This document shows, one piece after another, positions 37,801-49,239 of a stretch of 64,000 nt of DNA. The position numbers were made by a program, and so were the translations under genes. Source of the DNA: Apostichopus japonicus (lineage: Eukaryota; Echinodermata; Holothuroidea; Aspidochirotida; Stichopodidae). Every line of letters starts with the position of its first letter. Within the stretch, counting starts at the first letter, position 1. The stretch is from assembly GCF_037975245.1 (NCBI RefSeq), contig NC_092561.1, positions 11,281,001 to 11,345,000 of the forward strand, in the 5' to 3' direction. The notes under the pieces were generated by a model, which searched no databases, was not told where the DNA came from, and was given only the letters and a program-made list of their open reading frames with translations.

Positions 37801-39100
37801 CAATTGTAACTTTTTTGTTTCAAATCGTTCTTTTTTCAATCAGTTAAAGTCCTTATCACTCGCTATTTCTGTTTTTATTGGTTGCAGGCCTATTGCACAC
37901 AAAACTTGTAACATCTATCTTGGTGAAATATTTGGGTTGAGTTTTTAATAGTGATTCCGTGGCTTAGGAAGCCACCAATATGTGACGGGGGAGGGGAGGG
38001 GAGGGGGTGATGTGACCGGTTTGAAATCTTCCAGAGGAAGGATTTTAGTAGATGCTATACGGCGCTCCTGATGGGACAAAGCAAACTTCAACATTTTTCT
38101 CAAAATTTGGGCAATATTGTATCTTTATTACCTTACATTACAACTATTTTTCTCAAAATTACAACTTCCTTTCTCAGAATCTGATGTTTTCATACAAATA
38201 TTCGAATCCATTCTAGAAAATACGACTTTTTGGGTACATGTCATAGCGAAATTTCTACATTTTTATCTCAAATTGTAATCTTTTTAATTTTTTTTATTCA
38301 TTTCATGCAAACTTAGGTAAAACTTTCGGTCGGTAGAAAGTCGAAAGCAAAGGTCGACATTTTTACTTTGTAAATCGACCAGAATTTATATCAAACTTCG
38401 GTTATTTTATTTTAACTTTTGTCTATTTTCTCCAACTTTCGAGATTATTTTTCTAGAAACTTGTATAAATTAGAGTCTCGAAATGTCGACCTTACATCTA
38501 TGTAATTGATACTAATATCTATTTACAATGCACTTCATATACATTTGTTTAGTCAGGTGTAGCTTTAAATAATGAAACAAATGTATGTTTGTAAACTGAT
38601 GCTTTAAGTATTGCATGTTATCAATCATCTTACATATAACTATATGGGCGACAAGATGTTTATATCTTTGAATAGCTATACCAACTATAATCAAAACCTT
38701 ATAACCATGTACCCTGTATATATAAAAATACCCTACAATCATATACCCTTTATAATAAATACCCTCTAATCAATACTCTGTAACGTTTTGTTGATGGAAA
38801 CTTCTTTATGGCTGTTCAGTTTTGACATTGTTTTGCGGGTAATACTCAGTGTATAGGTTTAGTGAATCATGGTGGCAAACCGTAGAAAACGAATTCTTAT
38901 GTTTATTCCCCGGGTAATCGTATCATTCCGCTGTTATTCGGTTAATATGTTTGCGCGATTATTCAAATCGCCCATTCTCTGATCTAATGATATTTGTAAT
39001 ACTCTTTAATTATACGGTCGTTTTACAACACCTGATGCCAATCTCATTAAAGCTTAAACCCCCAAACGCATTTACGTATTAGCCTACTACATGACGACAT
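31829..39100. other. long gene-poor intergenic region upstream of the RGP gene
   Basis: About 7 kb with no exon I can support. It holds a short (TA)n at 33477-33491, G runs at 35556-35569 and 36288-36302, a G/A-rich block at 37983-38010, and a degenerate tandem array at 38090-38480 of units such as 'tttctcaaaattac' and 'aagtcgaaagc'. Open frames of 60-140 codons here either overlap the element at 31.3 kb or lack any coding sign. Confidence 0.5.
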
Positions 39101-39113
39101 ACAAATATCTGTC

Positions 39114-39345
39114 TATATAAACAGCGAGGCAAATCACTCAATTAGAAAACTTTTCTTCGCTTCGAACCTAACGGACGCACGACCACGTGACTCGGTATTA
39201 TTTTTGGAGAATGGTGACAAATGAAAGCTATTTGAGTTACTGTCACGATTTAGTCTCGTTTAAATAATATTTTTATCTCTCTGTTTTTGTACCAAAAGGA
39301 AAACAACTCTTCTGATACTTCAACAGATCTATAATTCCTGGTAAG
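39114..39345 (+). promoter_or_regulatory. candidate RGP core promoter and untranslated first exon
   Basis: TATATAA at 39114-39120 would place a start near 39145. An exon could then run to 39340, where CCTG is followed by donor GTAAGAAAAT. It would join the acceptor TTTTTAATGTAG at 41431-41442, 29 bp before the RGP start codon. A CACGTGAC E-box lies at about 39184. A second TATA-like site (GATATAAATG, about 40458) is an alternative. Both are motif-based inferences. Confidence 0.4.
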
Positions 39346-39954
39346 AAAATTTCATTGTTTTACATTGTTTATTATATTATCCAGTTTTATGCTTCAATGT
39401 TACAGCCAATAGTTGTCTGGTAATGGAAGTTACAGTAAATATTGAAAGACTTTTAAGAGGCAAATAGCCTTACTTTTAGATTATGAAATAGATAATGGCT
39501 ACCGGTAGTTTCCGGATCATATGTCCTGTATACGTTGTTAGATAATCTGTCCTTTTTTCTGCGTAGAGTAACAGCTTTATATTAGTTCGGCCAAATTCAT
39601 CTGAGTTAAAACCTATATACGACGAAGGGTTTTCGATCTTGTATTAAAGTATGTTTAAAATTAATCAAGCAAGTTGTTTTAAATATTTCATCTGATATGC
39701 ATCCATAGTTATGTTGTCTTGGAACAGTTTTTGTTTTCAATGTAAAGTAGCTGGGTTTCTATATTACCCAAATGTAAAATGTCTGCATAAATTTGCGTTC
39801 ATAGTGGAGTGAAAAAAAACATATTTAACTTTTAACTTTTGTCACGACATCTACGACTTCAAGTAATGACAATTTAAGGAGTGATGAAACTACAATTGCT
39901 ATAAGTAATGTAAACCAGGGTTCTTCAAATAGTTGTGTGTGTAAAGAGGGAAGG

Positions 39955-40075
39955 GGGAGGAGTGGATAGGGATGGATAAGAATGTGTAGGGATGGGCAAG
40001 GATGGGCAGGGATGGACAGGGATGGACAGGGATGGGCAGGGATGGGTGCGGATGGGTAGGGATGGGTAGGTTTTG
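39955..40075. repeat. 10-bp minisatellite (GGGATGGRCA type)
   Basis: About eleven copies of a decamer such as GGGATGGACA and GGGATGGGTA in a row. Proline/histidine/serine-rich frames on the opposite strand are by-products. The array lies within the presumed first RGP intron. Confidence 0.9.
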
Positions 40076-40969
40076 TTGGTTGTATCGGTGAGGAACCCAC
40101 ATTTACAGGAATATGTCTTAAGCGGGAGGGATCTTTAAAATCGAGGATTTTGTACGTCAGTGTACAGAATAGTTCGAGGAAAGTTTGGGTCTAAAATTAG
40201 TACGTTTTCCTCTAATAATTTATTTGGTCACATATATACACACAACTTTTATTTTGATTCATTAATTGAAGCCGCAGAAGTCGTAAAAATAGTTTTGAAC
40301 TATTCGAATCCATAGTACATAGAAAAACAAAGCTTGGGTGAGATAATAGATACAAGTAATATGTTATGCCAGGCGAGTAGAAACTTTCGTGGTGTGTTTT
40401 TTATATTTTTTATGCGGACCTACATTTGCAGGACTTTCATTCCTGACTAGCGGAACGATATAAATGTCCGCTGAACGCGAAGCACAGTAGACTAACACTG
40501 AAACAGGGAAAAGTATATCAGTGAGCAATGAATGGTAAACGCTCAGAATGCCTCCATTTTGGTAAAAGTTATTGTAAAGATAGATTTAACTTCTTATTGT
40601 TATTTGTAATTATCATGATATAACAAATCCGACGTGATAAACTTTATAGGTCGCATATAACATACTCGTCGATTGGGGTTCATCGTTATGAAAAACATTT
40701 TATTTTGCGCGTAGAATTTAACCCACAAAAATAATTACCAGCTTAATTGTTGAGGGATAATAAGAGCATTTGTGTCTCAACATAATATTTATCCACAGAC
40801 CACCTCATGAAACTTGATATTAGTAATGAGGTTGACACAATAGCAAAGTTCTCTGACGTTGGTTTCTCAATATTTATTAAGTTTCTCACGCCTTCTTACT
40901 GTAAACTCATTTGTTGATTGATACTAAGCAGCTGCATTTGTGCTTGATCGATAAACCGGTAGTCGGAGT

Positions 40970-41035
40970 GTCGGCAAGGAAGATAGAGAGGGTGTGGAGG
41001 AGGGAGGGGGGGGGGCAAGAGAGTGCGGGCGGTGA
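40970..41035. repeat. G-rich purine tract
   Basis: GGGTGTGGAGGAGGGAGG followed by a run of nine G. It has potential to form a G-quadruplex on the plus strand. It lies 0.45 kb upstream of the RGP coding start. Confidence 0.6.
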
Positions 41036-41471
41036 TATACCCCTCTAAATTCAAGAGGATCCTTTTAATATTCCGAGCTTCGTTCACATCATGAGAATGT
41101 ACTTTATATCAGTTCGCTTTGAGCACAATCATCTACAGAAACGAAAAACCGCTGTCAAAACTTAACGATTCTTGACAATATTAACAAGGTTAACAAATGC
41201 TTAATGGAAACGATAACTAGGCCTATTTCCAATTTCCAACAAATTGAAAATATTCCTTCACATTGAACACGTTCCTCAGGCTATGTATCTTCAACATGAC
41301 ATATTGGTTTATGCTCTCATTTGATTTGTCAATCCATGCACACTTTTTATTTGTTTTCATAACTGTCCATTTAGGTACAAAGTTTCCAGTTTCCCCTCAT
41401 TAGTCTTTCTAATCTTTCTTCCATTTTCTTTTTTTAATGTAGACACAAGTTAAAGAAAGAAAGTGAACAAT

Positions 41472-43664
41472 ATGACGACCCAATCTACCACAGTCATAAT
41501 ATTAAGGATCTTCTGTGTGTTGATAGCAGTAAGAGAAGCCGCATCAATAAGGTTATGTGGGCCGGACTTATCCAGGGCTGTTTATCAAATCTGTTCACAT
41601 GGTAAACGAGGCTACATACCACCAACATTTAACTCAGAAGATGACCAGTTAAACCAAGAGTTCGGAACAGGTAATTACATACAGAGGGATGCCAAGGCCT
41701 CCATGAATATGTATGATAACTCACAGCCATCTCCGTGGCAATTTGGCGGTTTTAGGTATTGAGGGAATTCAAAGCTTTAATCAATGTTCATTTCATAGAG
41801 AAACCGGTATATGTATGATATGCTTACGAATATCATGTTTTTATCAGATAAAAGTTAGGAAATATTCATGTTGTCAGTACGCCTGTTTTGAAGCATAATA
41901 TGAGAGGACAGTATAGAGTGTTATTATCATTAGAATCATAGTAAGGTTAGGAACTGTTCATACTGTCACTGACAGTCTGTCAGTACAACTGTTTTGAAGC
42001 ATGATACGGACAGTATAGAGTGTTATTAAGAAATTTGCCCGAACTACTGCCTAGAGAATGGCATATTGGCTAATATCATGCGTTGAATTCAAAGCTTTAA
42101 TCAATGTTCATTTCATAGAGAAACCGGTTGGGACAATTTTTCTGTCAGGTATATGTATGATATGCTTACGAATATCATGTTTTTATCAGATAAAAGTTAG
42201 GAAATATTCATGTTGTCAGTACGCCTGTTTTGAAGCATAATATGAGAGGACAGTATAGAGTGTTATTATCATTAGAATCATAGTAAGGTTAGGAACTGTT
42301 CATACTGTCACTGACAGTCTGTCAGTACAACTGTTTTGAAGCATGATACGGACAGTATAGAGTGTTATTAAGAAATTTGCCCGAACTACTGCCTAGAGAA
42401 TGGCATATTGGCTAATATCATGCGTTGTATCTGTTCTTCGCAGATACATAGTACAAACACACTGTTGGTCGCTCACCAACCTTTTAACCAATATCACGTG
42501 CATTATTTATTCCCTTTCGGAAGAACCCGGATACATCACTTGATGTTACACCTTCCAGTGATCACATAAGTCACCCCAGCTTAATTGTATTTAAGGGGCT
42601 TTTGCATCCTTCGACTTCGATAGTATTCCAGGAAATTCCTTCCGTTTTCACTTGCAATTGCATATTATGTGCGAACATGTTGACGGAGAGAAATAATTGA
42701 ACCCCTTTGAGTGGAAATTTTGAAATGTACCAAAACTGGTTTTGTTCAAATAATAAGAATTCCATTCACTGTTTGCCTTGTTTAATCTTACGAGTCGGTT
42801 GTAGATATAACGTAGATAATAAATAAGCTCGAATGAAACATGAAATCCTAAAGGACTGGTGTAGTGCTCTTGGTTACTTTGAAGTTGTTTGTAAAATGTT
42901 GGCTATTGCAAGTTTCTAACTGAACGAAAACCACCAAACCGGGATCCACTTGTAACTTGACATAATGAGAATATATACATACGTTAATGGTTCTCAAGTT
43001 TTACGAATTGCTCGTGGATTTAAATATTTTAGAGATTGATATAGATTACACTAAATAATTACCAGTATTAACAGAGGTTCGAATTCGAAACCCGAGCTGT
43101 ACTGATAATAAATTGAGAGTAAACAAGTCACTCTCGTCCGATGGATTAGCTTTTATACCACAGCCCGCTTACATAATCTAGACGATATAGTTGCCTATAT
43201 AACTGTGGCTATGTTATAGAATTCTGAATGATATGAGAACAACAAGTTTTAATACGCCCAATATATATTTTTGTTTGCCATAAGAAAAGCATCGGCAGTG
43301 ATTTGTCTAGTGATGTTGAAATCACTATTATATAACTCTATTGATATAAGGAAATCCAACATTGCTCCCTCCCAGTAAATTAGAAATAGCCACTGTTTGG
43401 GCAAAAATTATAATTATTAAAGCTGCCCACCCAGTAAATGTTTCGCCTTTCTTTTTCTTTTTCTTCTGCTTTTTAGATTTGGAGGAGTACTTAGCTGAGA
43501 CTATTAAAGAATATTTGAAACCAAATTCGTTGTACGATGATGTAGAACGGGAACTGTATCCTTCGTTACCAAGGGGCTTTAGACGGGTGACCAGAACGGG
43601 TGGGATCGCTAGAAGATGTTGTTCGACTGGTTGTAGCTCTTCCGATATCGCCAAATTGTGCTAA
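41472..43664 (+). CDS. RGP: relaxin-like gonad-stimulating peptide precursor, two coding exons, complete
   Basis: Coding exons are 41472-41748 and 43477-43664, giving 154 aa. Residues 1-27 form a signal peptide with a VIILRIFCVLIAV core. The B chain, RLCGPDLSRAVYQICSHG, has two cysteines 11 residues apart, as in relaxin-type B chains. A KR site follows, then a C-peptide of about 85 residues, and an RR site in RGFRRVTRTGG. The A chain, GIARRCCSTGCSSSDIAKLC, matches the insulin-family pattern CC-x3-C-x8-C. In echinoderms this secreted heterodimer acts as the gonadotropin that triggers gamete release; that role is inferred by homology. The acceptor CTTCTGCTTTTTAG is strong. The donor (GGCG followed by GTTTTAG) is weak but is the only nearby one that keeps frame. 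An in-frame GTG three codons upstream is not needed as a start. Confidence 0.92.
41765..42427. repeat. 320-bp tandem duplication in the RGP intron
   Basis: Copy 1 is 41765-42084 and copy 2 is 42085-42427. They are nearly identical. Copy 2 has 23 extra bases after GAGAAACCGG that copy 1 lacks. The first copy starts 16 bases after the exon border. The near-identity implies a recent event, or an assembly duplication. Confidence 0.95.
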
Positions 43665-45750
43665 CATGTCATTTCACGATATTATGAAATATGCCTTGAA
43701 CCGAGAACCTTGCCCAGCCCTTTCCTGTAGATATCAGCGATGACACGTGCACGGCTTATGTTAGGGTGGAGAAAACTAAGCTGAGTATTATCACAAAATC
43801 CACACCGTAAGACAAGTCATTTTATAGCCATCTGGGAAAACTATTTTAGTTCTGTGACTTCGTTTCTGTTTATTTTCTGCAGAAGTCGGCGATACTCACT
43901 AAAGATTTGTCAGGTGTTACAATAGAAAGAAGGTTTAAGCGCAGGTGAATGCATGATACTTAAAGAACAGACCATGTTTTCCTCACGTACTCTATATCAT
44001 TTACATTGTAGATTTCAAACCGTATTTAACCTAAAACCGCTTGCCATGGAATATCGCGGACAAAATATTTCACGCAAACCCTCGAAATTCGGAGGAGACA
44101 AGCGTTATCTTTAGCCGTCATCACCGTATGAAGAGGTTAATATGCAACCATATAAATGTTACTTCAGTTATAACGAGCAATTAGCAGTCCCATTACTTGT
44201 CGTAAATGAGACATTTCCTGGCCTCACTGTTTGGAATAATTTGGATGACTGGAACCTCAAGGAACTGACTTTGCAAGTACTTACCGCAGCAATTCTGAAC
44301 CAGCCATGCTCGCTAAAGAAATGAAAGACTCCCGGGGTCTTTTACTTCACAAAACACATTAAGCAACGACTTATTTCTTTTAACCGGAATTAGTTTTGAA
44401 GTAAAATACAGTTGCAAGATGGCGGAGAAGATGATAAAACACAGCGATGTGTTATAATAGAAAGAAGACGTACGTTCACGTACATATTATGCCGACCAGG
44501 GCTTCTTCTCTCAATTTTATTATTGTTTTTCCTTTAAAGTATTTAACTGTGATCGAGATTAAAACAATGTATTGAACTATTTTAACTGATCTGATATGTC
44601 AGATGTATGAAAACGTTAATGTCTCGTCAAAATTTTAAGATGTTCCTGTAAAGATTAAACACTTTTTCTACAATATTATTAATTGTATGCTAACATTTTG
44701 TAACAAAATTACAATTTCTTGAATTTCTTGAAGTGAGGAATTCCTTGCTGTAAAATGGCAAAAGGATAATTTATCAAATGTCATCGATTAAATGATAAAA
44801 ACTGATCATATATTATTTCACCTATTCAATATTTTGCAACAAAATGAACTACACAAGAAAGTCATTAATTCAATATTTTGCAGCATATGATAAATTGATC
44901 ACTTATAGGGAAAAAAAATGACAACAAAATGAGTCAGTACGCTCGCATTATAATGTCATCATTTCAACATGTGCAGGAAAAATGATGAACTTTTGCAGGA
45001 AAATTGCAGAAATATCTTAACATCTTGACGGCGCTTCACGTTTCCATACATATGAGAGGATATAAAAATAAACGATTGTTTTTTGAAGAAATACGAAAGA
45101 AAATATCTTGAGGACAAAATATGGTGCGATTTTTTAAAACTGGAAAAATACGATACCTTAAAAGACGACTGATAAATTTTAATTTGATTATGTTTTACTT
45201 AAACAATGTTGTGTATATTCCTTTGTGTATATCCATATATACTTTTACGTCAAATATCAAGTATTTGAAATCTGACTAAAATGGTCTTTGAATTATATAT
45301 ATACTAATATAAAGTCAAAAGTTCACAGAATTTGTTAATCTGCTTCATTTCACGGCGTCAAAACAATTCCCAATCTTTTTCTTCAATTGTTTTTGCATCA
45401 TCTTACACTTCGGGCTATTTATTATCCAAAAAGAGCTCGCAGGTACACCCCATTACGAGTACGAGATAGAGAAGTTGATGAATCTTAAGTTACCTGCACG
45501 CATTCAATCATGATGTTGACGATGTTGACGATAGTTTTACATTTTAATAGCTAAAAAAATTCATGTCGAATTAGTATAAATAAAGTCCTATCAAACAATA
45601 TTTTAAAGTAGACTTAATAATATTTCATTAGAGACACCTGCATACGTTCATATCTGGACGATGGTACACATAACAGGAAGGTGCACTCGCGAACGTATTG
45701 TATATAATTATGCACAGGAAGAGAACTGATATAGTCTATAGCCGAACATT
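43665..45750. other. RGP 3' flank and AT-rich intergenic DNA
   Basis: No convincing exon follows the RGP stop. AATAAA or ATTAAA hexamers are sparse in the first kilobase, so the polyadenylation site is undetermined. A 60-codon frame at 44142 has no family resemblance. Confidence 0.45.
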
Positions 45751-45758
45751 GAATTAAC

Positions 45759-46097
45759 CAGTGGCGTAGGAAGGTACTTTTGAGTGGGGGGGGGGGCTGA
45801 AGACTGATGGCCGGCCTGGGGAGGGGTCTAAGGATTTTTTTTGCATTTCCAGGTGGCCTCAGGTGCAATTTGGTGCAATATAGCACACTTTAACTCTCAC
45901 ACCATTTTGTAAAGAATTTTGCATTTTCACCTGGCCTTACATGCAATTTGGTGCTCCAAATGAGATTTTTTCTCATTTGGAAAAGAAAAAGGGGTTTTTT
46001 GACTTGCGGAGCGGGGGGGCGGAATGATACTTCCGCCCCCCATATTTTTCACTGGGGGAGGCTGGCGCCCCCCAGCCCCCCGGTTCCTACGCCCTTG
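45759..46097. mobile_element. hAT-like non-autonomous element, 8-bp target duplication GAATTAAC
   Basis: The ends are CAGTGGCGTAGGAAGG and GGTTCCTACGCCCTTG, flanked on both sides by GAATTAAC (45751-45758 and 46098-46105). Long G and C runs sit inside each end. The body carries 'ctgaagactgatggccggcc', 'catttccaggtggcctcagg', 'ccaaatgagattttttctc' and 'ggcggaatgatacttccgcc'. The same element, inverted, is at 58.4 kb. No coding capacity. Confidence 0.93.
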
Positions 46098-46105
46098 GAA
46101 TTAAC

Positions 46106-47440
46106 TATTACATATAAGAGAGAAACCATGAACTTAGGGATGGGGTGGATTAAAGGCAGTATTTCCAACCTCCCTCCCGCAAAACCAGAAGAGGGGATAT
46201 GAGAGGTATTGAAAGAAAACTTAAAGGAATTACTCTTCTAACATATATTATATATGCTTGAAATCCTTAACAATGAACATGAAAAATCTGACAATGATGC
46301 AGCTCCTGGGAGGGGGGGGGGGTTCCCTAATGGTTCTGTCCCAAGGCTACCTTGGGAATACTCTTCGCGGGTTACCTTCACCCCTTGTCAATATTATGTT
46401 GAAATACTCCCTACACTTCGTATGCACATGTCGCTCCTCATATACCTCTCCTTCACACTTCAAAACTCTCCGCTGTTCTTTTTCTATCACAAAAGCTCGT
46501 AAACCGTAATATATTGAATAAAATCCAAATCTATTAAAACACCTTGCATAGTTTCATTGATGCGCATAAACAACTCGAAGAGGTAATTTGAGACATTTTC
46601 TTTATTTGAAAGTCTTTGAAACTCTCGTCCGTTCTTTCACCTGTCATCATAAAACTAATACGGGATAGTTGGTTACAGAGGTGTACTTATACGAGTTGTG
46701 GTGGAAATCACAAATCTGTCCCAAAGTTGGAAACGAATGCAGCCTTGTCTTACACTCATAAACGTAAGAGTAATAACAACAACAAGAAGAAAACGAAACC
46801 AAGAAAATGTGTTCTTGTCCTCAAACGTCACTACAAGAGAGCACGGAATATCTGCAAATATATACTAAAGCTTCCGGGTGGGGGAAGGGGAGGGGTGGAG
46901 GGGGAAGGGGAGGGGAAGGGAGGGAAACTTCACAATCCAGGCCTCTGCAATATATTCCAGAATTTTCAAACCTCTCACACATATGTTTGTGTTTTTAACT
47001 AGCTACGAATGAACACGATACATCTAGCAGCGTTGCAGTTTCAGGAGGCATTTCCTCGTGGACGCCAAATACGGCTTAAAATAAACTCCAGAGAATTTAG
47101 AGTTATTCTTTTTTGTAACATGTATTTTTTTCCTTCTAAAAATGCGAGAAGCAGAGTCGGTTTCGATATCAATATACGCCCCCCCCCCCTTTCTCCCCTA
47201 GAAAATGGTGAACGGTTGGTGCGAGCGCAGCTTAAGATTATATAATAATAATAGTAATGAGCAAGTATTTTTACGACGTTTAAGCGACCACAAATGCGGG
47301 AGAAACCCGTATAGGGCTCTTGGAAAACAACTTACACATCGGGTGGCTTTCAATTTCAACATTTTATCTCAATTTGGGATCTTTTTCGGTTTGGAGAGTC
47401 AGATGGGAAAATCGTAGATTGCTCTTGGATGAAAAGCCCA
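46106..47440. other. intergenic stretch with G-rich tracts, no supported gene
   Basis: G run at 46312-46321. A purine tract at 46878-46924 (GGGG-A repeats) has quadruplex potential. A C run lies at 47179-47188. Frames of 60-128 codons that cross these tracts are composition artefacts. Confidence 0.45.
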
Positions 47441-47442
47441 CC

Positions 47443-47545
47443 TTACTTCCGGCCGGGTATCGGAACCAGAACCTCTCGATTGCTAAGGCTAATTGCTTCA
47501 CATCGGACACCGCCTCTATCCACTCGGCCACAGGTACCGATACGG
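47443..47545 (-). mobile_element. tRNA-like SINE head, different from the 12-kb family
   Basis: On the minus strand, TGGCCGAGTGGATAGAGGCG (A-box) is followed after about 60 nt by GGTTCCGATACCC (B-box; plus-strand complement 47455-47467). The A-box is of the Leu/Ser-tRNA kind. It does not fold cleanly as a functional tRNA in my reading, so a SINE or tRNA pseudogene is more likely. The downstream body (47260-47440) may belong to it. Confidence 0.65.
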
Positions 47546-47559
47546 TATCGGTAGATTAG

Positions 47560-48316
47560 CTAAACATAAACAAGAGCATCGACCGCAACAAGAACAACAA
47601 ACCATTAATTTCATATTTAAATAAAGCTTAGTATTAAATAAGTGGGAAAGACTGACGATAACTTTTCTAATTATAACGTATAGGCTACGATTCCATCAGG
47701 ATGATTATACTAGAAGCCGAAAGAATATCTGCAGAGATTGTTGATTCTTCAACTGTAATATCTTCCTGCATGAAGTACGGAAATGGACTGGCCCAGCATA
47801 CTATAGTCCATCACATGTACCATACCAGTGTATATACAGTTTGAATGTGCAACGATAACCCAAACCATCAACTATCACATGGTGGGACGTGTTATGTTCT
47901 AGTGGCCTTGGAAAGTGACGAATCCAGTATGTACGTCAATTAAGTAGTTAATTGTGGTACCGTATATGGCAAGCGTATATATTCAAATTAATACGCGGAT
48001 ATATTATGCGGTGTTTGTCCCACATGGCTTGCCATAACCGCACGACACCAATATACCATGCATTGCTGCTTGCTTACATATCGTTCTTTGCTCCCATGTG
48101 TGTGTTCATCGTAGGTGACGGAAAATGGAACATCGGATAAAATTGACAATGCTTACTAACTGTCACGACTTTCAACACAGTTTAATCAAATATATGAGAT
48201 TTTATTATAGTATACTATATCTTCATAAAAATGAACCTTTTAATGTAATGTTAGTGTGACGACAAAAATATAACGTCTGCTGAGGTACACTCTGGAAGTA
48301 CTAAAGATGTCACATT
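47560..48316. other. intergenic AT-rich stretch, nothing supported
   Basis: Only short chance frames; no repeats or RNA genes recognised. Confidence 0.4.
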
Positions 48317-48324
48317 CGCTAAAC

Positions 48325-49063
48325 CATAGGCGTACGGGACTATTTCAGTTTGGGGGGCAGAAATTTTTGTGCCCGAAAGTTCCCGTGACACTATCTAAGC
48401 GGAGCGCCACCATCGGTTGGCGCGTAGCGTACAAGAAAAATTTTGGCAAAAAATGCCTCTCAGATTGCCGGAAACGGCACTTCTGAGGCCTTGCAAGTTG
48501 CATCTAAACATTCTTTTTTTTATAATCTTACGTATTAGGAATTTACACTGCAGCAAAATTTGGTAAATTAGAAGAAGAAAAAAATGGTAACATCACTTTG
48601 AAGGGGAAAAATAGGACAGTATATTTTTTAAGCTCCTATTTAGTTACCGTTATTTATTATTTTAACACAGTACTCAGCTACCTCCAGAAAAACATACATT
48701 GTTCAACGACACGCAGGCTTTAATGTCGCTGTGTCGGGTGAAACTGCAATTTGTCTCACAAAAAAGTATAAAATATAACAAAGAATATGATAAACCTGTA
48801 CTTCTAGGCTTTTAGGCACCCCCACCCCCCCCCCCACCATCCATGAACAAGAAAATGTTTCTTATATACACTCATGTCGGGGATGTCCAGGTATACAATT
48901 GACTAGTAAGAAAAAAATTTGATCGTGCAAAAAGCGTGGTAGCCCAGATGAGCTGCGCTCACGGTGGTGTTACACGCAAATATTCGGGCATCATGATGCT
49001 AAATAAAGAAAATCATGGAATTGTCGGGCAAAAATTTGAAAAAGATTCGGGCAAGCTACTGCA

Positions 49064-49122
<59 letters not shown>

Positions 49123-49231
49123 TCCTCTTAGGCTGCCCGAATTTTTCAGGACTTTTGCCCGAATTTCTTGTCCTCTGGAAATTTGGGGGGCAGTCTGCCC
49201 CCTGCCCCCCCCCCCGCCTCGTACGCCTATG
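48325..49231. mobile_element. hAT-like element, 8-bp target duplication CGCTAAAC
   Basis: The ends CATAGGCGTACGGGAC and GCCTCGTACGCCTATG are flanked by CGCTAAAC at 48317-48324 and 49232-49239. Inside are matching GCCCGAA-rich arms, a subterminal palindrome (GGAGCGCCACCAT then GGTTGGCGCG, about 48397-48430) and a (TA)n run at 49066-49120. No transposase. The subterminal block strongly resembles that of the element starting at 53281. Confidence 0.93.
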
Positions 49232-49239
49232 CGCTAAAC

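Noticed and set aside
39825-40100. Proline/histidine-rich frames in two phases
   Set aside because: They are translations of the 10-bp minisatellite.
46616-47002. 128-codon Lys/Gly-rich frame
   Set aside because: It relies on an AAC/AAG-rich stretch and a G-rich purine tract; there is no family resemblance or splice context.
47443-47545. Functional tRNA gene
   Set aside because: A- and B-boxes are present, but I could not pair a clean acceptor stem or anticodon arm; a SINE head is more likely.
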